DNA of 57,331 nucleotides from assembly GCA_002862205.1 (NCBI GenBank), contig PKCN01000314.1, positions 1 through 57,331 of the forward strand, in the 5' to 3' direction. Source of the DNA: Planctomycetaceae bacterium (GTDB taxonomy: Bacteria > Planctomycetota > Planctomycetia > Pirellulales > Pirellulaceae). The notes under the pieces are model-generated. The model saw only the letters and a program-made list of their open reading frames with translations, ran no database searches and was not told the origin of the DNA. Position numbers and translations under genes: made by a program. This document shows, one piece after another, positions 36,423-45,222 of the stretch (within the stretch, counting starts at the first letter, position 1; every line of letters begins with the position of its first letter).

Positions 36423-38552
36423 TTATTGGATTGGCGGAGAATCACGTTGCTCCGGTTTTGGTAATCCGCTGGTTACGCTGCCTTCGTCTTCTGTGTTGAT
36501 TGCTTGATAGACCGTCCAGGCACGCTTGCGTTCACCATGGGGATGCTGTTTGGTGGGTAGCGTTCGGAGTCCGAGTTTCAGGCCCCCTTCATCTGGATGA
36601 TCCACCCAGCGGTGATAATGAAATGATTCGATCCAGGCGAAGTTTCTTGTTTTCTGCATAGCATAATGCAGCGATCCGGCTTGCTGGTTTTGGTCCAAGG
36701 AGTCATAAGTTGGAGTGTGGTATCCTTGCTCACTCAGTAAGACACCTCTTCTTTTTCCATTGCTCTGCCGCATGGACTTCTGATTCAGGAAATCACCCAG
36801 CACATGCAGGTTTTGCATGGTGATTAATGGGCTGTCCAAATGATCCTGGATGTTGGTGTCATGCCATGCTGTTTTGGCAAACAGACTTTGAGGGTAGGGG
36901 TGGTAGGCAACTCCCCACGCAAAGTCGCCCTCCAGCTTCGAATATTGCTGCAGAGCGATCAACGTTTTTTTGGGAGAAAGCTGTTCCCAACGGTTTGGAT
37001 TTGTGACATTCCAATTGTGTGTCAAAGAAATGAATACGCGGGCGTGCGGATTGAAGGCACGAGCAGCATTGTGAATCATCCGCATGGATCGATAATAGGT
37101 CTCCAGATAGATCTCGTCTGGTTGTTTTCCCATGTTCGTCCAGACCGGGTGGTAGTCGACCTCGTTGTGTGCAATCCAGTTGGTGATCACTCCAGGCGCC
37201 TGATTTGGATTGCTGTACCGCTTGGCGATCTGGCGGAGCAGATGGCCATAGATGACCGTGCCACGTGCGGTGCTCAGGTCAGGCATTGTGTACACACCAC
37301 CCTCGGCTTCAGGATGCTGGAGCACCGCTTGTGTGTTGGCTTGCGTTGATCGTGGAATCAGAACGATTGCCGTAACAACGATCTTGTGTTGTCGACAAAA
37401 ATTCACGAGCTGGTCCAACGCACTGAAAGCAGCATGGTTGAAATAGATTTTGGGTCCCGCTGCTGGAATCGGTTCGCGGTTGGGGCCATCGGAGTGGCTG
37501 ATGAAGCGATTGAGAACCAAATTTACCGTCACTGCTTTGATACCCAACTCGAGAAGATCAGATCTTGGGCCACGATGACTGAAACCACTCAAGCCTTTTT
37601 GATTCTCAGGTCGCAATGGGTGTGGCGCGGGTTTGCTATTTGTTTTAAATTCAGAGATATGATGTCGCGCGGACAGAAAATGTTCTGCGGTAGCTTGGGT
37701 TGCTGGGGCCTTGAGTCGCCAACCGCTGTAAAGCCGGTCTCGGTTGCCAACCATTCTCGGCACGACCACAGAAAACTGTTTTCCGTTCCATTGCAGAGGT
37801 ACGGGTAGCGTGATCCCTGCATCATTGATTTGTACATTGGCAGGAAACTCAACCAATTGAACCAAGGTTGTTGGCGCAGGGTCATTTGACTTCTGCGGTA
37901 TTTTTCCCTGAAGAGTGATCGATTCCGTTCCGACCACCACCTCGGTAAAAGTGCCGGCGAAAGATGTTTTTATGTATTCGCGAATGGCTTTCGCTATCAG
38001 CGTTTTCTCTGCCTCAATTCGCAGAAGATCTGCAGCATGATCACGTTCTCGTTGAGTGGGAGGTCGTAGACAGATGTTGCGAAGCGAAATTTTCCGATTC
38101 TTCCGTTGGCCAAGGTCGAGTCTTATTTGTGTGATTTGGTCAGGAAGTATTTTTCCAGTGGGAAACTTGAGAGGTGCAACATATTCTCGCCAGCCTTCGG
38201 CAATGGAGATGTCGGGTAATTTCAACTGCATGGCCGAAGTGATGGGTGGACCGGGAAACAGCGAGACATTTTCGATCCCATCGGGACAGAAATATTCAAA
38301 GGACAGTACTGTTTCACTGAGTTGCAGGGGCTTGTTCCATTTCCAGACCAGAAATGGATCGATTCCTGTTGTGGTGATGTTGAGGTTGTTATCCTGCTGG
38401 TCCAAGGCAATGTGATTGGTACGCCAGAGTGTTTCTGGAAACTGTACCGACTCAGGCTGTTCAGCCATCAGCCTGGGTAAGCGTCCAGAGCTTTGTGCAG
38501 CCCACATGCAGAGTAGAATCACGACCCAAAGTTTAATCCTCAACGATTTCAT
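36423..38552 (-). CDS. DUF5722 family exported glycoside-hydrolase-like protein
   Basis: A 709-residue exported protein with a signal peptide (LWVVILLCMWAAQSSG). The first 300 residues contain a beta-sandwich (carbohydrate-binding-like) region. The C-terminal 400 residues match the DUF5722 pattern, with an HNEVDYHPVWTNMG segment (Glu464) and VLLSEQGYHTPTYDS (Glu608). The Asn-Glu pair and a second Glu about 145 residues later are arranged as acid/base and nucleophile are in clan GH-A TIM-barrel glycosidases, so a retaining glycosidase is plausible. The gene is convergent with the Gfo/Idh/MocA gene, with a five-base gap. Sugar substrate unknown; related genes often lie near sulfatases and DUF1501 clusters in planctomycetes. 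Confidence 0.82.
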   Translation of the reverse strand: MKSLRIKLWVVILLCMWAAQSSGRLPRLMAEQPESVQFPETLWRTNHIALDQQDNNLNITTTGIDPFLVWKWNKPLQLSETVLSFEYFCPDGIENVSLFPGPPITSAMQLKLPDISIAEGWREYVAPLKFPTGKILPDQITQIRLDLGQRKNRKISLRNICLRPPTQRERDHAADLLRIEAEKTLIAKAIREYIKTSFAGTFTEVVVGTESITLQGKIPQKSNDPAPTTLVQLVEFPANVQINDAGITLPVPLQWNGKQFSVVVPRMVGNRDRLYSGWRLKAPATQATAEHFLSARHHISEFKTNSKPAPHPLRPENQKGLSGFSHRGPRSDLLELGIKAVTVNLVLNRFISHSDGPNREPIPAAGPKIYFNHAAFSALDQLVNFCRQHKIVVTAIVLIPRSTQANTQAVLQHPEAEGGVYTMPDLSTARGTVIYGHLLRQIAKRYSNPNQAPGVITNWIAHNEVDYHPVWTNMGKQPDEIYLETYYRSMRMIHNAARAFNPHARVFISLTHNWNVTNPNRWEQLSPKKTLIALQQYSKLEGDFAWGVAYHPYPQSLFAKTAWHDTNIQDHLDSPLITMQNLHVLGDFLNQKSMRQSNGKRRGVLLSEQGYHTPTYDSLDQNQQAGSLHYAMQKTRNFAWIESFHYHRWVDHPDEGGLKLGLRTLPTKQHPHGERKRAWTVYQAINTEDEGSVTSGLPKPEQRDSPPIQ

Positions 38553-38626
38553 TTGATCCGTGTTTTATTTAGCGGTGGTGTAGTACTATTTGTGCATCGA
38601 CACAACCAATGGAGATCAGTTGGCGG

Positions 38627-39280
38627 ATGAAGAAGCAGGAAAGAGCCGATTTGATTCGCGAGCGTCTGGGCGAATTGTATCCCGACCCCCCAGTGCCTTT
38701 GGACCATCAAGACGAGTTTACCCTGTTGGTTGCTGTGCTATTGAGTGCACAGTGTACAGACAAGAAAGTGAATGAAGTCACGCCGGAATTATTTCGGCTT
38801 GCTCCGGATCCGCAATCGATGCGGCTGCTTGGCGAAATGAAGATATTGTCGGTCATTCGGCCACTTGGTTTGTCAAAGCAGAAAGCCAAGAGTCTCGCAG
38901 GACTTGCGGCGATGGTCATTGATATATTTAGCGGTGAGGTGCCTCAGACTTTTGAAGGGCTTGAGAGTTTGCCCGGTGTCGGGCACAAAACGGCGAGTGT
39001 GGTGATGGCCCAGGCATTCGGTATTCCGGCATTTCCCGTGGATACTCACATCCATCGTTTGGCGCAGCGTTGGGGGCTCTCCAGTGGAAAAAATGTGGTG
39101 CAAACCGAGATGGATCTTAAAAGAGTCTTTCCGGAGTGCGATTGGAATGATTTGCATTTGCAAATCATCTTTTATGGGCGCGAGCACTGCACAGCGCGCG
39201 GCTGTGACGGAACTCGATGTCCGTTGTGTCGGGAACTGTACCCTCGAAGGCGAAAACCGGTTGTCTGGAAGAAACCGTGA
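38627..39280 (+). CDS. nth: Endonuclease III family DNA glycosylase/AP lyase
   Basis: A 217-residue base-excision-repair enzyme that removes oxidised pyrimidines and cleaves the abasic site. The helix-hairpin-helix LPGVGHKTASVV carries the catalytic Lys121, and VDTHIHR gives the catalytic Asp139. The C-terminus has four Cys at 188, 193, 198 and 201, spacing C-x4-C-x4-C-x2-C, not the C-x6-C-x2-C-x5-C iron-sulfur loop of E. coli Nth. The ATG at 38627 (MKKQERADL) is preferred because GGAGATC lies upstream, though spaced about 12 bases; an ATG at 38609 is in frame. Divergent from the DUF5722 gene and convergent with proB. Confidence 0.93.
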   Translation: MKKQERADLIRERLGELYPDPPVPLDHQDEFTLLVAVLLSAQCTDKKVNEVTPELFRLAPDPQSMRLLGEMKILSVIRPLGLSKQKAKSLAGLAAMVIDIFSGEVPQTFEGLESLPGVGHKTASVVMAQAFGIPAFPVDTHIHRLAQRWGLSSGKNVVQTEMDLKRVFPECDWNDLHLQIIFYGREHCTARGCDGTRCPLCRELYPRRRKPVVWKKP

Positions 39281-39424
39281 CGACCGCACCGGTAGGGAAT
39301 CACTCCCGGAAGGAACCAACATCGATGTTGGGGCAAGTTTCTGGTCAATGCGATTGGGGATTCTTGTCAATTTTTGAGGACATGATCGCAGTGCAACATT
39401 GTGCTGGATCTTCGATCCGACGAC

Positions 39425-40588
39425 TCAGGAATCGGGTTGATTGCTTAGCACGAGATTGTCCCGATGGACCACGTTCTCATAGGGGCGGTGTCCGAGGATT
39501 TCTGAGATGTTTTCGCTGGGCTGCCTGAGGATCTGATCAACTTCGCTCGATGGGTAGTTGATCAGTCCGCGAGCGATTTCTTTTCCCATCGCATTGCAAA
39601 TGGAGACAACGCTTCCTTGCTCATAAGAACCATTGCTCTGCGTGATACCGATCGAAAGTAAACTTCGGCCATGTTTGCAGACAGCGTCTACCGCGCCGTC
39701 GTCGAGAATCAGGTTGCCAGCAACATGAGCGGCACTGTTGATCCAGCGTCTTCGTCCCCGGATTGATTTTTCCGGAGGTAAAAACAATGTTCCGATGGGC
39801 GTGTTGGAAAAGATTTTGTCCAGAACCCGATCATCTCGACCCGGTGCAATGATCATGGTTTGGCCATGCGAGGTTGCCACTTGAGCTGCTTCAAGCTTGC
39901 TGGACATTCCACCCTTGCTGTGATGGTTCTGTTGGTCCTTGGCGAGGGCAAGAATGGATTCATCGATTGTTCTGACCAAATCAATTCGTTTGCTGTCGGC
40001 ATGATCTGGCGGTCCATCGTAGAGACCGTCAATGTCTGACAGGATGATCAAAATCGCTTCGGGCAGCAGACCAGCGACTTGTGCAGCCAGGCGATCATTG
40101 TCACCAAAAGTTGTCATGAGCTCAGAAACGGCAACAGAATCATTTTCATTAACAATGGCAATTGAGTTGTAGGCGTGGATCTGGATAAGGGCATTGCGGA
40201 CGTTCAGGTACGCGCTTCGCCGCCGCAGATCCTCTGCGGTCAACAAAACTTGGGATGCGTGCCGACCCATGTTGGACAAAGACGATTCGTAAGCCTGCAT
40301 CAGATCTGTTTGCCCGATGGCTGCGACAGCCTGCAATTGTGCCAAACCGCTGGGACGTCGTTCCAGACCCAGTTTGCCCATCCCGGCACCCACTGCTCCG
40401 CTGCTCACCATGACTGTTTGACGGCCTGTATCGGCGATGCGGCAGAGTTGTGCTGCCAGCAGGTCAATCCGGTGCCGGTCCAATTTTCCATCGGGGGTCG
40501 TGATCACACGTGTACCCACTTTGACGACCACGCTGCGGGCGGTTTCAATCGCGGCAAGCCGCAGTGCCTGTGTTGTGGGTGTGTCCAT
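39425..40588 (-). CDS. proB: Glutamate 5-kinase with PUA domain
   Basis: A 387-residue ProB, which phosphorylates glutamate in the first step of proline synthesis. The amino acid kinase domain has VVKVGTRVI at the start, SSGAVGAG, QTDLMQ, NENDSVA and the ILSDIDGLYDG segment. A C-terminal PUA domain (RGRRRWINSAAHVAGNLILD onward) matches the long form. The length is close to the 367-residue E. coli enzyme. The start ATG at 40588 is divergent from purF. The proA partner is not in the window. Cytoplasmic. Confidence 0.95.
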   Translation of the reverse strand: MDTPTTQALRLAAIETARSVVVKVGTRVITTPDGKLDRHRIDLLAAQLCRIADTGRQTVMVSSGAVGAGMGKLGLERRPSGLAQLQAVAAIGQTDLMQAYESSLSNMGRHASQVLLTAEDLRRRSAYLNVRNALIQIHAYNSIAIVNENDSVAVSELMTTFGDNDRLAAQVAGLLPEAILIILSDIDGLYDGPPDHADSKRIDLVRTIDESILALAKDQQNHHSKGGMSSKLEAAQVATSHGQTMIIAPGRDDRVLDKIFSNTPIGTLFLPPEKSIRGRRRWINSAAHVAGNLILDDGAVDAVCKHGRSLLSIGITQSNGSYEQGSVVSICNAMGKEIARGLINYPSSEVDQILRQPSENISEILGHRPYENVVHRDNLVLSNQPDS

Positions 40589-40913
40589 GGATCAATTGGG
40601 GGGAAATGATTTTTCCGGAGTTTTTTATGATTTTACCGTCCGTTGCGAGCAAAATGGATCACCAGCAACGGTTCCATTGTCATGGGGAATCGACGAGGTT
40701 GGAAGCCCGCTGTACTTTGGGGTCTATGGACGGCGTACCATTCCAGTTTTTGGTGCCCCGGAAGTTTCAATGATTTGCTCGAATTTTTGAGAGATGTTTT
40801 GCAACGTGGGCAAAATTACGCTTGTGTAACCTGCTTGGAGCAAGAAGTACCTTTGGCGAGGTATTTTGGAATTTCGAGTGTCAACTATTTTCGACAATTT
40901 CTAGAGAGTTCAG
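40589..40913. other. Divergent intergenic region between proB and purF
   Basis: This 325-base region should contain promoters for both proB and purF. Several short open frames overlap here in different frames with no recognisable product. A partial match to a purine-repressor-type GCAACG sequence at about 40799 was considered and not accepted. It is more AT-rich toward purF. Confidence 0.45.
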
Positions 40914-42440
40914 ATGTGTGGCATCGTTGGGATAGTTGCTAGAGAAGATGTTAAGCATAGGCTTTACGATGCGCTTGCCGTGCTACAACATCGCGGCCAA
41001 GATGCGGCGGGGATGATGACCTGCTCCAAGGATCGGGTTCTGTTGCGTAAGTCGAATGGAATGGTGTGTGATGTTTTTCAACAGCAGCACATGAATCGCC
41101 TTGTAGGCCCAATGGGTATTGGGCATGTGCGATATCCCACAGCAGGGTGCAGTAGTTCCGCAGAGTCACAACCTTTTTATGTGAATTCGCCCTATGGGAT
41201 CGCTCTCTCCCACAATGGAAATCTTACGAATGCGGGTGAGTTAGAAGAAGAGCTTTATCGAGCAGATCTGCGTCACATCAATACTTTTAGTGACAGCGAG
41301 GTACTCCTGAATGTATTTGCTCATGAATTACAAAAGATTGGCGAACAAAAACTCACACCTGAAGTTGTTTTTAAAGCAGTAAGTAATGTCCATCGACGGT
41401 GTAGAGGGGCGTACGCAGTGGTTGCCATGATTACTGGATACGGCATCGTCGGTTTCCGGGATCCACATGGAATTCGGCCCTTGGTTTTCGGGTCGCAAAA
41501 GAATGAAGAGGGCGGTTTGGATTATATGATCGCCTCTGAGTCTGTTGCTCTGGTGACTCAGGATTTTCAGTTAGAACGCGATGTTGCTCCTGGTGAGGCC
41601 GTTTTCATTGATCTTGAGAACAATTGTCATATCCAGCAGTGTGCGACTGAACCAAAACTCTCGCCATGCATTTTTGAACATGTTTATCTTGCTCGTCCTG
41701 ACTCAATTGTTGATGACGTTTCGGTTTACAAAGCTCGACTCAGGATGGGTGCAAAGTTAGCGGAGAAAATCAAGAGCCTCCGTCCCGACCATGACATTGA
41801 TGTCGTGATGCCCATTCCCGATTCAGGGCGGACTGCAGCCATGTCGCTTGCCGAGACTTTGGACTTGCCTTACCGCGAAGGATTTATCAAAAACCGGTAT
41901 ATCGGTAGGACTTTCATCATGCCTGGGCAGGCGATCCGCAAGAAAAGTGTGCGGCAAAAGTTGAACCCGGTATCACTTGAGTTCAAGGGAAAGGTAGTTT
42001 GTTTGGTGGATGATTCCATCGTACGAGGTACTACTTGTTCGCAGATTATTCAGATGGCAAGAGATGCTGGTGCGAGGAAAGTTTATTTTTGCTCAGCCGC
42101 ACCGGCGGTCAGATACCCAAATGTTTACGGGATCGACATGCCAACGTCCGAAGAGTTAGTTGCATATAACCGGACTGAAGAAGAGATCGCTAAGATTATC
42201 AAAGCAGATTGGCTTGTCTACCAAGACCTCGAAGACCTGATTGAGTGTTCGCGGGTTGGTAATCCCTCAATTGAACAATTTGAGTGCTCAGTCTTCGACG
42301 GGAAATATGTAACGGGTGATATAGACGATGTCTATATTTCCAAGATTTCCTGCGAACGCAATGATGCAGCAAAGCAGGTCGCAGATTCTTCTTTCAGGAG
42401 TGAAGCTACCCTGGTGAATGTGCACAATGATACTGAGTGA
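40914..42440 (+). CDS. purF: Amidophosphoribosyltransferase, proteobacterial type
   Basis: PurF catalyses the first committed step of purine synthesis, replacing the pyrophosphate of PRPP with the amide nitrogen of glutamine. The 508-residue protein begins MCGIVGIV, with Cys2 as the N-terminal nucleophile after Met removal and no propeptide. Further motifs: HRGQDAAGMM, GIGHVRYPTAG, FRDPHGIRPL and the PRPP loop VVCLVDDSIVRGTT (361-374), with Asp366 and Asp367 at the same numbers as in E. coli PurF. Iron-sulfur ligands and the propeptide of the Bacillus type are absent. The close collinearity with the gammaproteobacterial enzyme is unexpected for a planctomycete. Codons are AT-rich compared with neighbours by eye. 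No other purine gene is adjacent. Confidence 0.95.
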   Translation: MCGIVGIVAREDVKHRLYDALAVLQHRGQDAAGMMTCSKDRVLLRKSNGMVCDVFQQQHMNRLVGPMGIGHVRYPTAGCSSSAESQPFYVNSPYGIALSHNGNLTNAGELEEELYRADLRHINTFSDSEVLLNVFAHELQKIGEQKLTPEVVFKAVSNVHRRCRGAYAVVAMITGYGIVGFRDPHGIRPLVFGSQKNEEGGLDYMIASESVALVTQDFQLERDVAPGEAVFIDLENNCHIQQCATEPKLSPCIFEHVYLARPDSIVDDVSVYKARLRMGAKLAEKIKSLRPDHDIDVVMPIPDSGRTAAMSLAETLDLPYREGFIKNRYIGRTFIMPGQAIRKKSVRQKLNPVSLEFKGKVVCLVDDSIVRGTTCSQIIQMARDAGARKVYFCSAAPAVRYPNVYGIDMPTSEELVAYNRTEEEIAKIIKADWLVYQDLEDLIECSRVGNPSIEQFECSVFDGKYVTGDIDDVYISKISCERNDAAKQVADSSFRSEATLVNVHNDTE

Positions 42441-42525
42441 AATTGTTGACTAGGGCTTTTCTGCCGCTTGTCGAGGGGCATTGATGGCCGTGGCTTGGGT
42501 TCTTCAGTATTCACTTTTCGGGGTG

Positions 42526-42592
42526 AGCATCGTTAGGTAGAGCATCGTTAGGTAGAGCATCGTTAGGTTGAGCGTCGTTAGGTTGAGCGTCA
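42526..42592. repeat. 15-bp tandem repeat, 4.5 copies
   Basis: Units agcatcgttaggtag at 42526 and 42541, then agcatcgttaggttg at 42556 and agcgtcgttaggttg at 42571, followed by seven bases. The array ends on the stop codon of the CinA-like gene (42590-42592 on the minus strand) and fills most of the gap between it and purF. Confidence 0.9.
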
Positions 42593-43252
42593 ACTTTTCT
42601 TGTTGTCGGAGCCAGGTTGCTCCATGTTCTTCGTGATGGCGAGGCCTGCAGCCAGTAGTGGCGAAAGTGGATCCCCGTGGGGCTGTTGCTTGGACTCGTC
42701 GATCGAGGCAGCTAGCGCAGCGAGAAACATTTGTTCGGCGATGGATTCTGCTGTAGTTCGATTGCATTGGTCTGCTGAGAAGTGAAGGGACCAACTGCGA
42801 CGGCTCATTGTGTCATGTGAGGCGACATGGATTTGGTAATCAGGGATGCTTGTTTTGGCATCTTGCTGGCTGGCATTTTCCCGGTTGTCATGGCCCATTG
42901 GGTGAGTCGGTAACGCAGCACTCAATGAAATCCCCAGCGAAATCCCCAGCGAATGTGCTTGCGTGTCAGTCTGCTTCTGGGCGCGAGCATGAGCGGCCCT
43001 CGCAAGTGCGTGGGCGGTGCTTGCTGAGGCATAGGAATCGGTTGGCTTGAAGCCAAGATATTGTTGAGTTGCAACTCTGGAATAGGGGACGTTCGCCTCG
43101 ACAAAGTTGCGAGAGGCACCGACGCGTCCAAAACAAAGCGGTATGACGCCTGTCCCCCCCCCGGTGACTACCATGGCGATATTGATGTTTGTGGCGGTCA
43201 GGGCCTGAAGGATACCATCCCACTGTTTTGGCGATCTATGGAATTCAATCAT
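42590..43252 (-). CDS. CinA C-terminal-like (nicotinamide-nucleotide amidohydrolase-like) protein
   Basis: A 220-residue protein resembling the C-terminal domain of CinA. The N-terminal half has VVTGGGTGVIPLCFGRVGASR followed by VEANVPYSRVATQQYLG, the pattern GGG...GASR...PYS...LG seen in CinA amidohydrolase domains, then an Ala-rich helix (TAHALARAAHARA) and LGISLSAALPT. The N-terminal MoeA-like domain of full CinA is absent. CinA deamidates NMN in pyridine nucleotide recycling. A direct 12-bp duplication inside the gene (42927-42950, gaaatccccagc twice) encodes GISLGISL. The C-terminal 100 residues are less conserved in appearance. Activity is therefore uncertain, and it may be a diverged paralogue. 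Start ATG 43252, with no clear ribosome binding site. Confidence 0.6.
   Translation of the reverse strand: MIEFHRSPKQWDGILQALTATNINIAMVVTGGGTGVIPLCFGRVGASRNFVEANVPYSRVATQQYLGFKPTDSYASASTAHALARAAHARAQKQTDTQAHSLGISLGISLSAALPTHPMGHDNRENASQQDAKTSIPDYQIHVASHDTMSRRSWSLHFSADQCNRTTAESIAEQMFLAALAASIDESKQQPHGDPLSPLLAAGLAITKNMEQPGSDNKKS
42927..42950. repeat. 12-bp direct duplication inside the CinA-like gene
   Basis: gaaatccccagc occurs twice in tandem at 42927-42938 and 42939-42950. It preserves the frame and gives a duplicated GISL in the product. Confidence 0.75.
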
Positions 43253-43356
43253 ATCATGTGATACAAACGAGGCTCATTGACATTTTTTACTGGTGCAACC
43301 GTGTTGTATTAGTCCAACTGTAATATTTGATATCAATTTGCGAGATATGTGCTTTT

Positions 43357-45168
43357 ATGATTACAGGATTTCGTGTGATAGTTTTTGTTGTGGGCCTGTG
43401 GATGTGTGCCGTTGGTTCGAGTGGGCTGGCGGCATCTCCTGAAATGGTGTCGACCAAGCTGAAAGATTTTGAGTTGACGGATTTCCGTGGTCGCAACTGG
43501 ACGTTGAAGGATTTTCCACAGGATTCATTTTTGGTCGTTGCATTTCTTGGTACAGAATGCCCATTAGCTCAATTTTATGCCACCCGCCTCAATAGTTTGG
43601 CTGATAAATACAGCACAGAATCGGTGCGTGTGATGGGCGTGATGAGCAATCGACAAGATTCGCTTGAAGAGATTGCTGCTTTCGCGCGACGACGTGATTT
43701 GAGCTATCCGGTGGTCAAAGATCCTGCGAATCGTTTTGCCGATCAGGTGGGCGCGGAGCGGACACCAGAGGTATTCGTTTACGATTCTGAACGGAATCTT
43801 CGTTATCGTGGACGTATTGATGACGAACGTGGTGTTGCTCATCAGGGGCTTGCGCCGCGCCGTCGCGACCTTCGATTGGCGATCGACGAATTATTAGCTG
43901 GCCGCAAGGTAACCGTTCCGATAACCGAAGCTTCGGGGTGCATCATTAGTCGGACCAAGGACTTTGCAACCGAAAGTGATATCACGTACGGTACGCACAT
44001 TGCAAAAATATTGAGAAAGAACTGTGTCGGTTGCCATCGGGAGAATGAGTTGGCTCCATTTTCAATCACCGATGGTGAAGAGGCATCGTCTTGGGCTGAC
44101 ATGATTGTTGAAGTCATTCGTGAAGATCGCATGCCGCCTTGGCATGCCGATGATAAGCACGAAAAATTCGCCAATGAGCGGTCGTTAACTGAGGAAGAGA
44201 AACTGCTCATTTATAAGTGGGCGGAGGCGGGAGGACCGGTCGGCCCGAAGCCAGACTTGCCCCCTCTTCCCGCCAAGCCAGTTGGGTGGCAACTGCCGAA
44301 GGAGCCTGATCTGGTTTTGCCAGTGACTTTCACTCCTGTCACAGTACCTGCTGAGGGTGGATCGCGTGGCTTGCGTTACGAGTGGTACATGCAAACTCCA
44401 GGATTCACGGAGGACAAATGGGTGACAGCTGCTGAATTGCGGCCCGGAAATCGTGAAATCGTGCACCACATCCTTGCCTTCGCAGTCAAGCCAGGACAGG
44501 AACGTGCTACGCTCGGGCGAGCCGACGTTTCGTACTTGTTTGGTTATGTTCCCGGAGCACGAGTTGAAGAGTTGCCACCCGGTCATGCAAAGAAAATTCC
44601 AGCGGGTCACAATATTTATTTTCAGGTTCACTACACTCCAAATGGGGTTCCGCAAAAAGTTCAGAGTCACATGGGTTTAGTCTTTGCTGATCCAGCGGAT
44701 GTGACGCACGAGATAAGAACCAGTAGTGCAAGGGAAAGGCGATTCCGGATCCCCGGTGGTAAACGACTTGGTAAAAAAGAAGGGCCTTCAGACTTTCCAA
44801 TACAAGCAGTAAGTAGTCCATTACCAGCAAATGCCACTCTTCTTGCATTCAGCCCGCACATGCACCTCAGGGGTAAATCATTCAATTACGAATTACTGGC
44901 ACCCGGAAGCGAGCCACGTATGCTTTTGAATGTTCCAGCGTATGATTTCAATTGGCAGAATACATACGTTTTGGAGGAGCCCATTGAGTTACCAGCTGGC
45001 AGTAGGCTTCGCTGCAAAGCGGTTTATGACAATAGCTTGAGTAATCTAAGCAACCCTAACCCCTTGGTAGATGTGTATTTTGGTGAACAAACCTGGGATG
45101 AGATGATGATTGGTTTCTTCCACTACTCTCTCCCGGTAAACCTCGCGAAAAACACGGATACCAATTAG
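43357..45168 (+). CDS. Exported redoxin / cytochrome c / copper-monooxygenase-like fusion
   Basis: A 603-residue exported protein joining three domains. A signal peptide (VIVFVVGLWMCAVGSSGLA) is followed by a thioredoxin-fold redoxin domain (about 30-180) with a single active-site Cys in GTECPLAQ (Cys68). A cytochrome c motif CVGCH lies at 223-227, with RMPPWHAD further on. The C-terminal 300 residues resemble copper type II ascorbate-dependent monooxygenases (PHM): His370-His371, His425, His501-x-His503 and Met583, matching in order and spacing the two copper sites of PHM. ATG 43357 is chosen over TTG 43327 because it gives a clean signal. Divergent from the CinA-like gene and convergent with the sulfatase. 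Substrate unknown. Confidence 0.88.
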   Translation: MITGFRVIVFVVGLWMCAVGSSGLAASPEMVSTKLKDFELTDFRGRNWTLKDFPQDSFLVVAFLGTECPLAQFYATRLNSLADKYSTESVRVMGVMSNRQDSLEEIAAFARRRDLSYPVVKDPANRFADQVGAERTPEVFVYDSERNLRYRGRIDDERGVAHQGLAPRRRDLRLAIDELLAGRKVTVPITEASGCIISRTKDFATESDITYGTHIAKILRKNCVGCHRENELAPFSITDGEEASSWADMIVEVIREDRMPPWHADDKHEKFANERSLTEEEKLLIYKWAEAGGPVGPKPDLPPLPAKPVGWQLPKEPDLVLPVTFTPVTVPAEGGSRGLRYEWYMQTPGFTEDKWVTAAELRPGNREIVHHILAFAVKPGQERATLGRADVSYLFGYVPGARVEELPPGHAKKIPAGHNIYFQVHYTPNGVPQKVQSHMGLVFADPADVTHEIRTSSARERRFRIPGGKRLGKKEGPSDFPIQAVSSPLPANATLLAFSPHMHLRGKSFNYELLAPGSEPRMLLNVPAYDFNWQNTYVLEEPIELPAGSRLRCKAVYDNSLSNLSNPNPLVDVYFGEQTWDEMMIGFFHYSLPVNLAKNTDTN

Positions 45169-45222
45169 TCAGCAAGGCTGTGTTTTGTCATGCGTGTGGG
45201 GGTCGTCCTTGTGGAGAATGTA

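Noticed and set aside
40790-40830. Purine-repressor-like operator before purF
   Set aside because: The match to the palindromic consensus is too partial, and the regulator is not known from this phylum to me.
42526-42592. Could the repeat arrays be CRISPR?
   Set aside because: Units of 14-15 bp directly abut each other without spacers, and no cas gene is present.
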